Origin: Pseudophaeobacter arcticus DSM 23566
GTDB taxonomy: Bacteria > Pseudomonadota > Alphaproteobacteria > Rhodobacterales > Rhodobacteraceae
Direction of reading: 5' to 3'
NCBI RefSeq assembly: GCF_000473205.1
Contig: NZ_KI421507.1
Coordinates: 1,461,934 to 1,525,933, forward strand
Length of the DNA: 64,000 bases
Shown here: piece by piece, positions 56,042 to 64,000 of the stretch
Position numbering within the stretch: the first letter of the stretch is position 1
How the letters are laid out: every line of letters starts with the position of its first letter
The notes under the pieces: generated by a model
The model's database searches: none
Told to the model about the DNA's origin: nothing
Seen by the model: the letters and a program-made list of their open reading frames with translations, nothing else
Translations under genes and position numbers: made by a program

Positions 56042-56174
56042 GCAATCGTGGCAAACCTCTGTGTGTGTTGGGTGTTTTTCGGCTGGAAACTGTCAAAATC
56101 TGCGTCCATAGTCGTAAGTAATATGGGACGCTGGTCCGCAGCGTGCCGCAAGAACAAAGGCGAGAGATATTAAT

Positions 56175-56414
56175 ATGGCTTCGGACAGACAGAATTTGCA
56201 GGATGCATTCCTCAATCACGTTCGCAAAACCAAGGTTCCAGTGACAATTTTCCTGATTAACGGGGTCAAACTGCAGGGTGTCATCACCTGGTTTGATAAT
56301 TTCTGTGTGCTGTTGCGTCGTGATGGCCAGTCCCAACTGGTCTATAAACATGCGATCTCCACTATCATGCCGGCGCAGCCGATCAGCCTTTACGAGGGTG
56401 AAGACGCCTCTTGA
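56175..56414 (+). CDS. hfq: RNA chaperone Hfq
   Basis: A 79-residue Hfq. The Sm1 motif is [20 protein letters not shown] and Sm2 is [10 protein letters not shown]. It joins small RNAs with target mRNAs as a hexamer. The C-terminal tail is short, as usual in alphaproteobacteria. GGCGAGAG precedes the ATG. The stop overlaps the hflX start (TGATG). Confidence 0.97.
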   Translation: MASDRQNLQDAFLNHVRKTKVPVTIFLINGVKLQGVITWFDNFCVLLRRDGQSQLVYKHAISTIMPAQPISLYEGEDAS

Positions 56415-57685
56415 TGGAGCACGACAGGATCCGCACCCGCGCCTGGGTGTTACATCCGGACATTAAATCTGATCAGGGGCGCCGCCCTGCTGAACCCGCT
56501 TTGGCGGAAGGTGTTGCCTTGGCCGAGGCGCTGCCTGATCTTGACGTCATTGGCTCTACCGTTGTGCGCCTGCCAAAGGCCCATGCGGGGATGCTGTTTG
56601 GCTCGGGGAAAATCGAAGAGCTAAAAACGCTGTTGCACGCGAGCGAGATTGATCTGGTTCTGATTGATGGGCCGGTTTCGCCGGTGCAGCAACGCAACCT
56701 GGAAAAGGCCTGGTCGGTCAAAATCCTTGATCGCACCGGGCTGATCCTAGAAATCTTCTCGGATCGCGCTCGAACCCGCGAGGGTGTCTTGCAGGTCGAG
56801 ATGGCGGCGCTGAGCTATCAGCGCACCCGTCTGGTACGGGCCTGGACCCACCTGGAGCGTCAGCGTGGCGGCTTGGGATTTGTCGGCGGACCCGGCGAAA
56901 CCCAGATCGAGGCGGACAGGCGTGCAATTGATGACCAGTTGGTCAATCTGCGCCGTCAATTGGCAAAGGTGGTCAAAACCCGTACTCTGCACCGCGCAGC
57001 CAGGGCAAAGATCCCGTTCCCGATTGTGGCACTGGTCGGCTATACCAATGCTGGTAAATCCACCCTGTTCAATCGTTTGACCGGGGCTGATGTCATGGCC
57101 AAGGACATGCTCTTTGCCACGCTGGACCCAACCATGCGCCGGGTTGAGATGCCGGATGGGCCCGAGATCATTCTCTCGGATACCGTTGGCTTCATCTCGG
57201 ATCTGCCCACCGAACTGGTGGCGGCCTTCCGGGCGACGCTGGAGGAAGTGCTGGCGGCGGATGTGATCCTGCATGTGCGTGATATCAGCCATGAAGACAG
57301 CCAGAACCAGGCCAATGATGTCGCGGCTATTCTGGCGACGCTTGGGGTCGATGAAAACCGCGCCCAGATCGAGGTCTGGAACAAGCTGGACCAATTGCCC
57401 GATGACGTGGCCGAGGCGCGCCGCCAGCGGGCTGCGCGCGAAGAGGGGATCCATGCGATATCCGCCCTCACCGGGGAGGGTATCGAGGCACTTCTGGAGG
57501 ATGTCGCTCTTAAATTGGAAGGCGTGCGCCACGTTGAGGAGTTTACGCTCTCCTTTGCCCAGGGCAAACAGCGTGCTTGGCTGTTTCGACAGGACGTGGT
57601 GATCAGTGAAGAACAGGGCGAGGAGGGCTTTGCCCTGACGGTGCGCTGGACGGATAAACAAAAAGCCCAGTTCAACGCGCTGTAA
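56414..57685 (+). CDS. hflX: GTPase HflX
   Basis: A 423-residue ribosome-associated GTPase that splits stalled or heat-damaged ribosomes. N-terminal HflX domain with RQRGGLGFVGGPGETQIEADRR split as GGLGFVGGPGETQIE; G1 is GYTNAGKSTL, G3 DTVGFISDLP and G4 NKLDQLP. ATG 56414 overlaps the hfq stop; a TTG three bases upstream is less likely. It forms an operon with hfq and is closed by a terminator. Confidence 0.96.
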   Translation: MEHDRIRTRAWVLHPDIKSDQGRRPAEPALAEGVALAEALPDLDVIGSTVVRLPKAHAGMLFGSGKIEELKTLLHASEIDLVLIDGPVSPVQQRNLEKAWSVKILDRTGLILEIFSDRARTREGVLQVEMAALSYQRTRLVRAWTHLERQRGGLGFVGGPGETQIEADRRAIDDQLVNLRRQLAKVVKTRTLHRAARAKIPFPIVALVGYTNAGKSTLFNRLTGADVMAKDMLFATLDPTMRRVEMPDGPEIILSDTVGFISDLPTELVAAFRATLEEVLAADVILHVRDISHEDSQNQANDVAAILATLGVDENRAQIEVWNKLDQLPDDVAEARRQRAAREEGIHAISALTGEGIEALLEDVALKLEGVRHVEEFTLSFAQGKQRAWLFRQDVVISEEQGEEGFALTVRWTDKQKAQFNAL

Positions 57686-57710
57686 ACGGCGCGTCAGATG
57701 GGGCAACAGG

Positions 57711-57750
57711 TCGAGCGCGGGGGAAGCCTCCCTGCGCTCGATTGCATTTG
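57711..57750 (+). terminator. Terminator of hfq-hflX
   Basis: TCGAGCGC (57711-57718) pairs with GCGCTCGA (57734-57741); inner GGGA/TCCC pairs around AGCC. The tail TTGCATTTG is only moderately T-rich. An 18-base near-direct repeat (GCGCTCGATTGCATTTGG and GCGCTCGTTTGCATTTGA, 57734-57769) follows. Confidence 0.6.
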
Positions 57751-57774
57751 GGCGCTCGTTTGCATTTGAGCGGC

Positions 57775-58962
57775 TCAGTCGGGCTTGGCTGCTTTGCCTT
57801 GCCGGGACAGCACATAGGCGGTGACGACGGGGCCAATCAGTTCAAAGCCGGCGGTTGTGCCAATGGCCAGAGCGGTGATCTGATCGCCATAGGCGGGCAG
57901 TTGCTCTGAGGCGGCCAGTGCCATACCGATGGCAACACCCGCCTGGGGCAGCATTGCGGCGCCGTAGTAGCGTTGTTCCTGTTTCGGGGCCCGCGCCGCC
58001 GCGCCACCGATCCAGCCGCCAATAGTCCGCCCCAGAATGCGAAGCAGCGCATAGACAAAGCCCGCGCCGCCCGCCAGCACCAGGGCCTTGGCGTCTAATG
58101 TGGCGCCGGCTAACACAAAGAAAACAATCAGAAAGGGCCATTCAAAGCTGCGGACCTCGGCAAAGGCGCGGCTGTTGTGGCGGGTGTGATTGACGATAAC
58201 GGCGCCGACGGTCATGCCCGCAATCAGATAGGACAGGTCCAGCATCAGCGACAGACCGGCAGTGAGGAAAATCAGGCCCAGCGCTTCGATCCTGAGCGGT
58301 TCACCGTCGGAAAACCGACCAATCAGGAAGGCACCTGGCCAGCCGATGGCAACGCCCAAAGCGATCGAGCCACCGAGTTCATAGGCGGCGACGACCAGCG
58401 GGGATGACCCCTCGCTGGTTCCGGTGGTATCCCCAAACAGGCGCAGTGCGAGCATCGTCAGGCTAAAGGTCAAAAGCCCCCAGGCATCGTCAATGGCCAC
58501 AATGCCCTTGAGCCTTTTGGTGAAGGAGCTGTCCTGACCGGATTGATCAATGACATCGTAGGTGGCCGCAGGATCGGTGGCCGTGGCCAGGGCTCCCAGC
58601 ACCAGCGCCAGGGCCAGCGGCAACCCAAAGCCCCATAGCCCAAGGCTCACCACGGCCTGGGTCACCAGCACGACGCAGAGCGAGACGATAATGACGATCC
58701 GCCCATGACCCCGCAGGGTCTCCAGCGAAAGCGAGCTGCCCAGCAAAACCGCGACAGCACTGAGGGCGACAATCGCAACTACCTGATACAGATCGGTAAT
58801 TGCGTCAGGCAACAGGTCAAACCCAGCCTGACCCACCACCAGGCCAAACCCCAGCAACAGCGTTACCCGCGGCAAGCGCAGCTGCCGTCCTATGCGGTCT
58901 GCGGCCAAACCGACAAAGAACAATAGGCCCATCACAATGAGTGGGGTGGCGAGGTCCTGCAT
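57775..58962 (-). CDS. Cation:proton antiporter, CPA2 type
   Basis: A 395-residue membrane protein with about 12 spans of the Na+/H+ or K+/H+ exchanger fold. TDPAATYDVIDQSG and VAIDDAWGLLTFS carry the paired aspartates (the DD motif) expected of ion exchange. It has no C-terminal RCK domain, unlike KefB/KefC. Its start is six bases after the stop of the penicillin acylase gene, so they are co-transcribed. The ion is unknown. Confidence 0.88.
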   Translation of the reverse strand: MQDLATPLIVMGLLFFVGLAADRIGRQLRLPRVTLLLGFGLVVGQAGFDLLPDAITDLYQVVAIVALSAVAVLLGSSLSLETLRGHGRIVIIVSLCVVLVTQAVVSLGLWGFGLPLALALVLGALATATDPAATYDVIDQSGQDSSFTKRLKGIVAIDDAWGLLTFSLTMLALRLFGDTTGTSEGSSPLVVAAYELGGSIALGVAIGWPGAFLIGRFSDGEPLRIEALGLIFLTAGLSLMLDLSYLIAGMTVGAVIVNHTRHNSRAFAEVRSFEWPFLIVFFVLAGATLDAKALVLAGGAGFVYALLRILGRTIGGWIGGAAARAPKQEQRYYGAAMLPQAGVAIGMALAASEQLPAYGDQITALAIGTTAGFELIGPVVTAYVLSRQGKAAKPD

Positions 58963-58968
58963 GGCTGG

Positions 58969-61446
58969 TCAGTTCCTAGGGTTAATGGTGGTCACACCAA
59001 CTGCCGCTGCGCGGGCGAGATCTTCGTCCAGCGACATCGGCACATATTCACCGCGTCGCCACAGCTGGGCCATGTCATCATAGTTGCGGGACAGGAAATG
59101 CCCTGATTGTCCGGTTGCCAGAATGAACAAGGAGCTGTCCGGGTCAGCAAAATCATATACGCCACGATAGCCCGCAGCGTGAATATTCTGAAACGGGTTG
59201 GGACCGCGGCCCGAGGTCAGCCCTCGTTGCAGGGTATTATCACCGCCGCTGGTCGACTGGCGGATATTCACAAAGAACCGCAAGACCGGAACTTTGCCCA
59301 GGGTCGCGTGGTCCTGGGTGGCCTGATGCGCATCCCCCCAGCGCAGGGATTCCAGGGCTGGACCATAGCGCTCTTCGATCCAAATCAGGGCATCATCCAG
59401 CGCCAGGCGGGCCATATCGGTGCATGTTTCCAGCGGCGCGCTTTGGCGCACGTCACACCAGCTGCTGGCCCCGTCTACATCCCGGTAGACACGTTCGATA
59501 AACAAAGGGTCCACCTGGGTGAATTCACTTGCCAGCGGTCCCAGATCATCGGTGATCAGGCGGGACTGAAGCGCCCGTAGCCAGGCGGCATAGATCAGGG
59601 GTTCAGGCAGATGTTCATTCATCTCGCCGTTCCATTCGGACAGCAGTGACAGCGCGGTCTGGCGCTGCTTGTCCCGGCTGCCATCCTCTGCGGCGCTGCC
59701 GGTGAACCACAGGTCGGCTCCAATCAGCGGCAGCAGGGAGCGCGCAGTGTAAGACACCGTATCGAGCTGGGCCTCCATGAAGCTGTCGCGGGTGTGCACT
59801 TCGCGGCTCTGCATCAGACGGCGCCAACGGTTGATCCTCTGGGTATCGCCCCAGGTATAGGATACATGGCTGGGGAACGGGCGTTCCAGGATTTTGTTGT
59901 TGGTATTGCCCAGTATTCCGCCGCGCGGGCTGATGAATTCAGGATTGGCGGCATAGGGCGCGCGCCCCAGCCAGCGGTTCACCCGCTGCCAGCCCTGGCT
60001 GGGCAGGCGGCCCTTGCTGTGATGTCGGGCGTCGCGGGCCGGAAAGGCGCCGACGGTTTTTTGGGCGATGGTCTGGCGATCTGCCAGAACCAGATTCTGC
60101 GAGGGGGCAATGAAGCCTTCCCCGGCAATAATGGCCTCGGCGACATTTGTGCTGCGCATCAGCTCTATCGCCGCCGTGAGCGATGTGTCCTGCGGGTCAA
60201 GCGCTGTCCAGCCCAGGCTGACCACATGCCCTGGCGGGGTAATGGCGGCAAGCCCAAACAGGGATCCGGGCAGAATGGGGCCGTTTTCGCTCCAGCGCAG
60301 GGTCAATGTCACTGGCGGCTCATCCTTGATTTTGATAATCGAGGGGCGCCCGGTAAACCTCTGATAGCCCTGCGGCGTGAGGTATTCCTCTGGGTTGTCC
60401 GGGTTCAGCCTTTCGATGAACAGATCCTGATCATCCAGAAAAGACGCGGTAATCCCCCAGCCCAGCTGCTCTGAACGTCCGGTCAGGATGGCTGGAATGC
60501 CGGGAATAGTACCGCCGATGACACCGCCGGTTGCCAGCTCCATGCGGGCCAAATACCAGCTGCCCGGTGCCGAAAGCGCCAGATGTGGGTCATTGGCCAA
60601 AAGGCTGCCGCCCGCAGCCGAGCGATTGGGGGCGGCAGCCCAGGCGTTGGAGGCGCCGCCAAAACCGCGGGCCGATACTGGAAACAGGCTGTCCCTGGGG
60701 GGCAGCGGCTCGGTGCTGGCATAGCGGGGCAGATCTGGGAAAAGACTGGCATATTCGGGCAGGGTGGTGATGCCCTTGCCGGGGGCGTCCGGCAGAATAT
60801 CCTGCAGACGTGCAGGATCGGCAAGCGCCAGCGAGGTCCGCGCCCGCAAAACCTCATCCTGTAGGTGGTTCGATGACCGCAGCGCCATGAGTTTCATCAC
60901 TGCGATGCTATCGGCTGGCTGCCAGGGGGCCATCGGCATGTTGAACAGGAACATCTCGGGGGCACCACGTCCCAGGGCGTCTTCGTTGATTTCCAGAATG
61001 CGCGCATTCACCCCGGCAGAATAGGCTTTGAGCGATCGCAGTGTCTCTTCTGACTGGGCCGAGACTGACTGCTGGGACAGCCCGTAAAGATCAAGGCGGC
61101 GCACAAGCAGATCACTGTCAATGGTGCGTCTGCCAAAGACTTCGGAAAGCCGCCCCTGGGCCGTGCGCCGCAGCACTGCCATCTGCCATAACCGGTCCTG
61201 GGCATGGGCATAGCCGAGGCCAAAATAGACGTCTTCGTCACTGGCACCAAAGCTGCCAAAAATATGCGGAACATTGGCGTTGTCGCGGATAATTTCCACC
61301 GGCGCCGAAAGACCAGGAAGAGAGATCTCTTTGTCGTATTCGGGCAAAGACTGGGCCGCGAGGTAATAGGCCAGGCCGCTGGCAATCAGGGTCAGCAGAA
61401 TCAGTGTCGCAGCCAGCCGCAAGAGCCAGCGAAAAAGACGTGCCAT
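58969..61446 (-). CDS. Penicillin acylase family N-terminal nucleophile hydrolase
   Basis: An 825-residue proenzyme. A hydrophobic segment (about 9-31) is a signal or anchor. The alpha chain has VEIIRDNANVPHIFG and GLGYAHAQDRLWQM; the self-cleavage point lies before Ser266 in GFGGASNAWAAAP, which becomes the nucleophile; the beta chain has LLANDPHLAL and a later FISPRGGILGNTNNK. The family includes penicillin and acyl-homoserine-lactone acylases; a quorum-quenching role is possible but not shown by sequence. It heads a unit with a CPA2 antiporter. Confidence 0.92.
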   Translation of the reverse strand: MARLFRWLLRLAATLILLTLIASGLAYYLAAQSLPEYDKEISLPGLSAPVEIIRDNANVPHIFGSFGASDEDVYFGLGYAHAQDRLWQMAVLRRTAQGRLSEVFGRRTIDSDLLVRRLDLYGLSQQSVSAQSEETLRSLKAYSAGVNARILEINEDALGRGAPEMFLFNMPMAPWQPADSIAVMKLMALRSSNHLQDEVLRARTSLALADPARLQDILPDAPGKGITTLPEYASLFPDLPRYASTEPLPPRDSLFPVSARGFGGASNAWAAAPNRSAAGGSLLANDPHLALSAPGSWYLARMELATGGVIGGTIPGIPAILTGRSEQLGWGITASFLDDQDLFIERLNPDNPEEYLTPQGYQRFTGRPSIIKIKDEPPVTLTLRWSENGPILPGSLFGLAAITPPGHVVSLGWTALDPQDTSLTAAIELMRSTNVAEAIIAGEGFIAPSQNLVLADRQTIAQKTVGAFPARDARHHSKGRLPSQGWQRVNRWLGRAPYAANPEFISPRGGILGNTNNKILERPFPSHVSYTWGDTQRINRWRRLMQSREVHTRDSFMEAQLDTVSYTARSLLPLIGADLWFTGSAAEDGSRDKQRQTALSLLSEWNGEMNEHLPEPLIYAAWLRALQSRLITDDLGPLASEFTQVDPLFIERVYRDVDGASSWCDVRQSAPLETCTDMARLALDDALIWIEERYGPALESLRWGDAHQATQDHATLGKVPVLRFFVNIRQSTSGGDNTLQRGLTSGRGPNPFQNIHAAGYRGVYDFADPDSSLFILATGQSGHFLSRNYDDMAQLWRRGEYVPMSLDEDLARAAAVGVTTINPRN

Positions 61447-61561
61447 CAAGTGCCTGTTTCCTATTATTTTATGGTTTAGCCGCCCTGTGTGCAATTGCAC
61501 CCTGCCGGACCGGTGGTATGTTGTCGCCAACATAAGCCAGTTCAGAACAGGGGAAAAGCAA

Positions 61562-62434
61562 ATGGCAAAAATCGCATTTTTGGGGTTGGGGGTTATGGGC
61601 TACCCGATGGCTGGCCATCTGAAATCCGCAGGCCATGAGGTTTGCGTTTACAACCGCACAACCGCCAAGGCCGAGACCTGGGCGCAGGCCCATGAGGGCA
61701 GCTTTGCGGCTACGCCCCGCGCCGCCGCCGAGGGGGCGGAATTTGTGCTGTCCTGCGTTGGCAATGATGATGATCTGCGGGCGGTCTGTCTGGGTCCGGA
61801 TGGGGCCTTTGCCGGAATGGCGAAGGGAAGTGTGTTTGTCGATCACACAACGGTGTCGGCCAAGGTCACGCGTGGGCTATATGCTGAGGCAGGCAAAAGC
61901 GGCATTTCGTTTGTGGATGCACCGATCTCTGGTGGGCAGGCGGGCGCGGAGAACGGCGTTTTGTCGGTGATGTGTGGCGGTGATGTCGAGGCCTTTGAAC
62001 AGGCAGAGCCGGTGATCCAGGCCTATGCCCGCATTTGCCGCCGTATCGGCGACAGCGGCGCAGGCCAAATGACCAAGATGTGCAACCAGATTGCCATTGC
62101 CGGCCTGGTTCAAGGGTTGAGCGAAGCGCTTCATTTTGCAGAAAAAGCCGGTCTGGACGGCCGATCCGTGGTCGAGGTGATCAGCCAGGGCGCCGCCGGC
62201 AGCTGGCAGATGGCAAACCGCTATGAAACCATGTTGGATGACCAGTTCGAACATGGCTTTGCGGTGGATTGGATGCGCAAGGATCTGGGGATCTGTCTGG
62301 ACGCGGCGAATGAAACCGGAGCCAGCCTGCCGGTCACGGCCCTGGTGGATCAATTTTACAAAGAGGTGCAAAAACTCGGCGGTGGCCGTTGGGATACATC
62401 GTCTTTGCTCAAACGTCTGCGGGCCTTGGACTAA
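61562..62434 (+). CDS. NAD(P)-dependent beta-hydroxyacid dehydrogenase family protein
   Basis: A 290-residue 3-hydroxyisobutyrate dehydrogenase-type reductase. The Rossmann motif is FLGLGVMGYPMAGHL; the substrate site has DAPISGGQAGAENG; the catalytic lysine should lie in GQMTKMCNQI. The family reduces succinic semialdehyde, glyoxylate or tartronate semialdehyde and oxidises hydroxyisobutyrate; the substrate is not clear. GGGGAAAAGC precedes ATG 61562. It is divergent from the acylase gene. Confidence 0.9.
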   Translation: MAKIAFLGLGVMGYPMAGHLKSAGHEVCVYNRTTAKAETWAQAHEGSFAATPRAAAEGAEFVLSCVGNDDDLRAVCLGPDGAFAGMAKGSVFVDHTTVSAKVTRGLYAEAGKSGISFVDAPISGGQAGAENGVLSVMCGGDVEAFEQAEPVIQAYARICRRIGDSGAGQMTKMCNQIAIAGLVQGLSEALHFAEKAGLDGRSVVEVISQGAAGSWQMANRYETMLDDQFEHGFAVDWMRKDLGICLDAANETGASLPVTALVDQFYKEVQKLGGGRWDTSSLLKRLRALD

Positions 62435-62500
62435 TCCCTGCGCAGGCCAAAGTGGGCCCCAACGGGTGGCACAGGGACGTAGGCAAGACCTGAATACCAA

Positions 62501-62534
62501 AAGAGGCCGTGCAAGATGATTTGCACGGCCTCTT
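62501..62534. terminator. Bidirectional terminator
   Basis: Perfect 14-bp stem AAGAGGCCGTGCAA/TTGCACGGCCTCTT (62501-62514 with 62521-62534), six-base loop. It serves the dehydrogenase gene (plus) and the SYLF gene (minus, followed by TTTTGG). Confidence 0.85.
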
Positions 62535-62583
62535 GTATTTCTGCCTTGGCGTATCGGCTGCCCGGAAGGGGCGGGATTGGCGC

Positions 62584-63159
62584 CTAGGGGATAATACGGG
62601 TGTATTTTGTGCCTTCCAGCGTCGCGCCAATGCGCAGCCCGGCCTGACCAAAGACAGCCGCAAGAACCGGTGAGGTCAGCGTGTTTGTATCTGCAGTGAT
62701 GGAATTGCCGTCGTCCCGTACAACATATTCAAGATCCGCGCCCGCGGCCCAGCCAGAGGACCGGCGGAAACTGCTGAGTGCGTCCTGGGTCATGAAGAAC
62801 AGAACGTGGGCATATTGCTGGGCGCCAATTTGCAGCCCGGCGTTGCCTTTTACGGTCGAATAATAGTCCACGGTGGCGCCATTGATCAGAAGGGCACCGC
62901 GGCCATAGGCCCCGCCAACAATAAACCCGGCCTCGGTCACCAGCGGCATGACAAGCATACCGGTGGATTTTTCTGCCAGGGTCCGGGTGTTGGGATAGAG
63001 ATTATACATCTGATTCAGAGTTGAATCGACGCGGGCATCAATGGTGGCCCCATTGTTGCTGCCAATGCCATTGCCGCAGGCTGCGGTGACGCCTGCTCCG
63101 GCCAGAAGGCTTAGGGTGAATCCGCGACGTGACATGCGGTCAAAAGATTTGCTGCTCAT
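62584..63159 (-). CDS. SYLF-domain (YSC84-like) lipid-binding lipoprotein, Tat-type signal
   Basis: A 191-residue protein. The start has MSRRGFTLSLLAGAG, a twin-arginine motif, and the lipobox TAAC with Cys28, so it is probably a Tat-exported lipoprotein. The mature part is a SYLF-like fold with STGMLVMPLVTEAGFIVGGAYG and YYSTVKGNAGLQIGAQQYAHV; SYLF domains bind phosphoinositides in eukaryotes. In bacteria the role is unknown, perhaps envelope lipid binding. It is convergent with the dehydrogenase gene. Confidence 0.85.
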   Translation of the reverse strand: MSSKSFDRMSRRGFTLSLLAGAGVTAACGNGIGSNNGATIDARVDSTLNQMYNLYPNTRTLAEKSTGMLVMPLVTEAGFIVGGAYGRGALLINGATVDYYSTVKGNAGLQIGAQQYAHVLFFMTQDALSSFRRSSGWAAGADLEYVVRDDGNSITADTNTLTSPVLAAVFGQAGLRIGATLEGTKYTRIIP

Positions 63160-63467
63160 ATATCCAGTTGCCTGTCCTGCTGCTCAAAACGGCCCAATGA
63201 GGGTGAGAGATCCTCAGCCAGCTGGCCCGAGCGGGTGTCGTTGCAATAGGCCGGTTCTCCGGCTCTGCTTCAATGTATAGGCGTATTCTGGCCGTCTGTC
63301 ATCACTTGGCCAACAGCAATTGCAGCCAATGGGCGGCATATTGCTGTTTTGCACTCATCTTATGGTGATCAGGGCGATGCAACAGGCCAATGAAACAGGC
63401 CGGTGAAACAGGTTGGAACGCGCCGAAGAACGGGCCGGTTGGCAGGCTGGTTGGGGACCCGCGGCCC
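63160..63467. other. Intergenic region before hemB 3' end, no gene recognised
   Basis: About 308 bases between the SYLF gene start and the end of hemB. It contains a weak three-fold 13-base repeat (AACAGGCC/GGTGA-like at about 63376-63416). The right half of the minus strand should hold the hemB transcript end; no strong terminator was seen. Confidence 0.4.

Positions 63468-64000
<533 letters not shown>

Overview
The window looks like a chromosomal segment of a marine alphaproteobacterium of the order Rhodobacterales (Roseobacter group). The evidence is gene order and protein families: dusB(nifR3)-ntrB-ntrC-ntrY-ntrX followed by trkA-trkH-hfq-hflX, a fused ispDF, rplM-rpsI, DUF6456 and DUF6477 proteins, a GTTC-N7-GTTC type SOS box, and moderately high GC with strong codon bias. 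No phage, insertion sequence, CRISPR array, rRNA or tRNA gene was seen. The genus cannot be fixed from what is visible.

Layout. 1-2.5 kb: the end of ligA overlapping recG. 2.48-2.75 kb: two tandem LexA-type boxes in front of a 40-residue single-span membrane protein. 3-10.5 kb: housekeeping genes (soluble chemoreceptor, Fe-S scaffold, hisI, gluQ, trmFO, a crotonase-fold protein, a hotdog thioesterase, psd). 10.5-20.6 kb: an accessory catabolic block with a polar amino acid ABC importer (four genes), a LysR regulator, a class III aminotransferase, a beta-keto acid cleavage enzyme, an acetylpolyamine amidohydrolase-like deacetylase, an M20 amidohydrolase and an alanine-racemase-fold racemase. 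20.6-24.5 kb: speD, a DUF1127 protein divergent from a MocR regulator, and rplM-rpsI. 24.5-31.8 kb: an acetyltransferase, ppk2-tetR, a P-loop ATPase with metA, a DMT exporter and guaA. 32-41.2 kb: a non-pyrrolysine MttB homologue, DUF6477/DUF6456 proteins, oxyR with a peroxiredoxin, lipA, a GFA protein, hpt, a COQ10-like protein and an MmgE/PrpD protein. 41.3-45 kb: amtB and the ispDF-pgpA-pncC operon. 45.1-57.7 kb: the nitrogen two-component cluster, potassium uptake, hfq-hflX. 57.8-64 kb: a CPA2 antiporter with a penicillin acylase family enzyme, a hydroxyisobutyrate-dehydrogenase-type reductase, a Tat-type SYLF lipoprotein and the end of hemB.

How the genes work together. The 10.5-20.6 kb block reads as a self-contained uptake and degradation route for an N-acylated beta-amino acid or a lysine/polyamine-like compound. 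Transamination would give a beta-keto acid, the BKACE would split it with acetyl-CoA, and a deacetylase, an amidohydrolase and a racemase would handle acyl groups and stereochemistry. Two near-identical T-N11-A sites, one before the ABC genes and one between the LysR gene and the aminotransferase gene, suggest one regulator controls both halves. In the nitrogen cluster both NtrC and NtrX lack the GAFTGA loop needed for sigma-54 contact, so this organism probably regulates nitrogen genes without sigma-54 at those promoters. The tandem SOS boxes before a tiny membrane protein suggest a damage-induced inhibitor or modulator similar in concept to Caulobacter SidA. Functions are assigned by motif and family recognition only; no database search was run.
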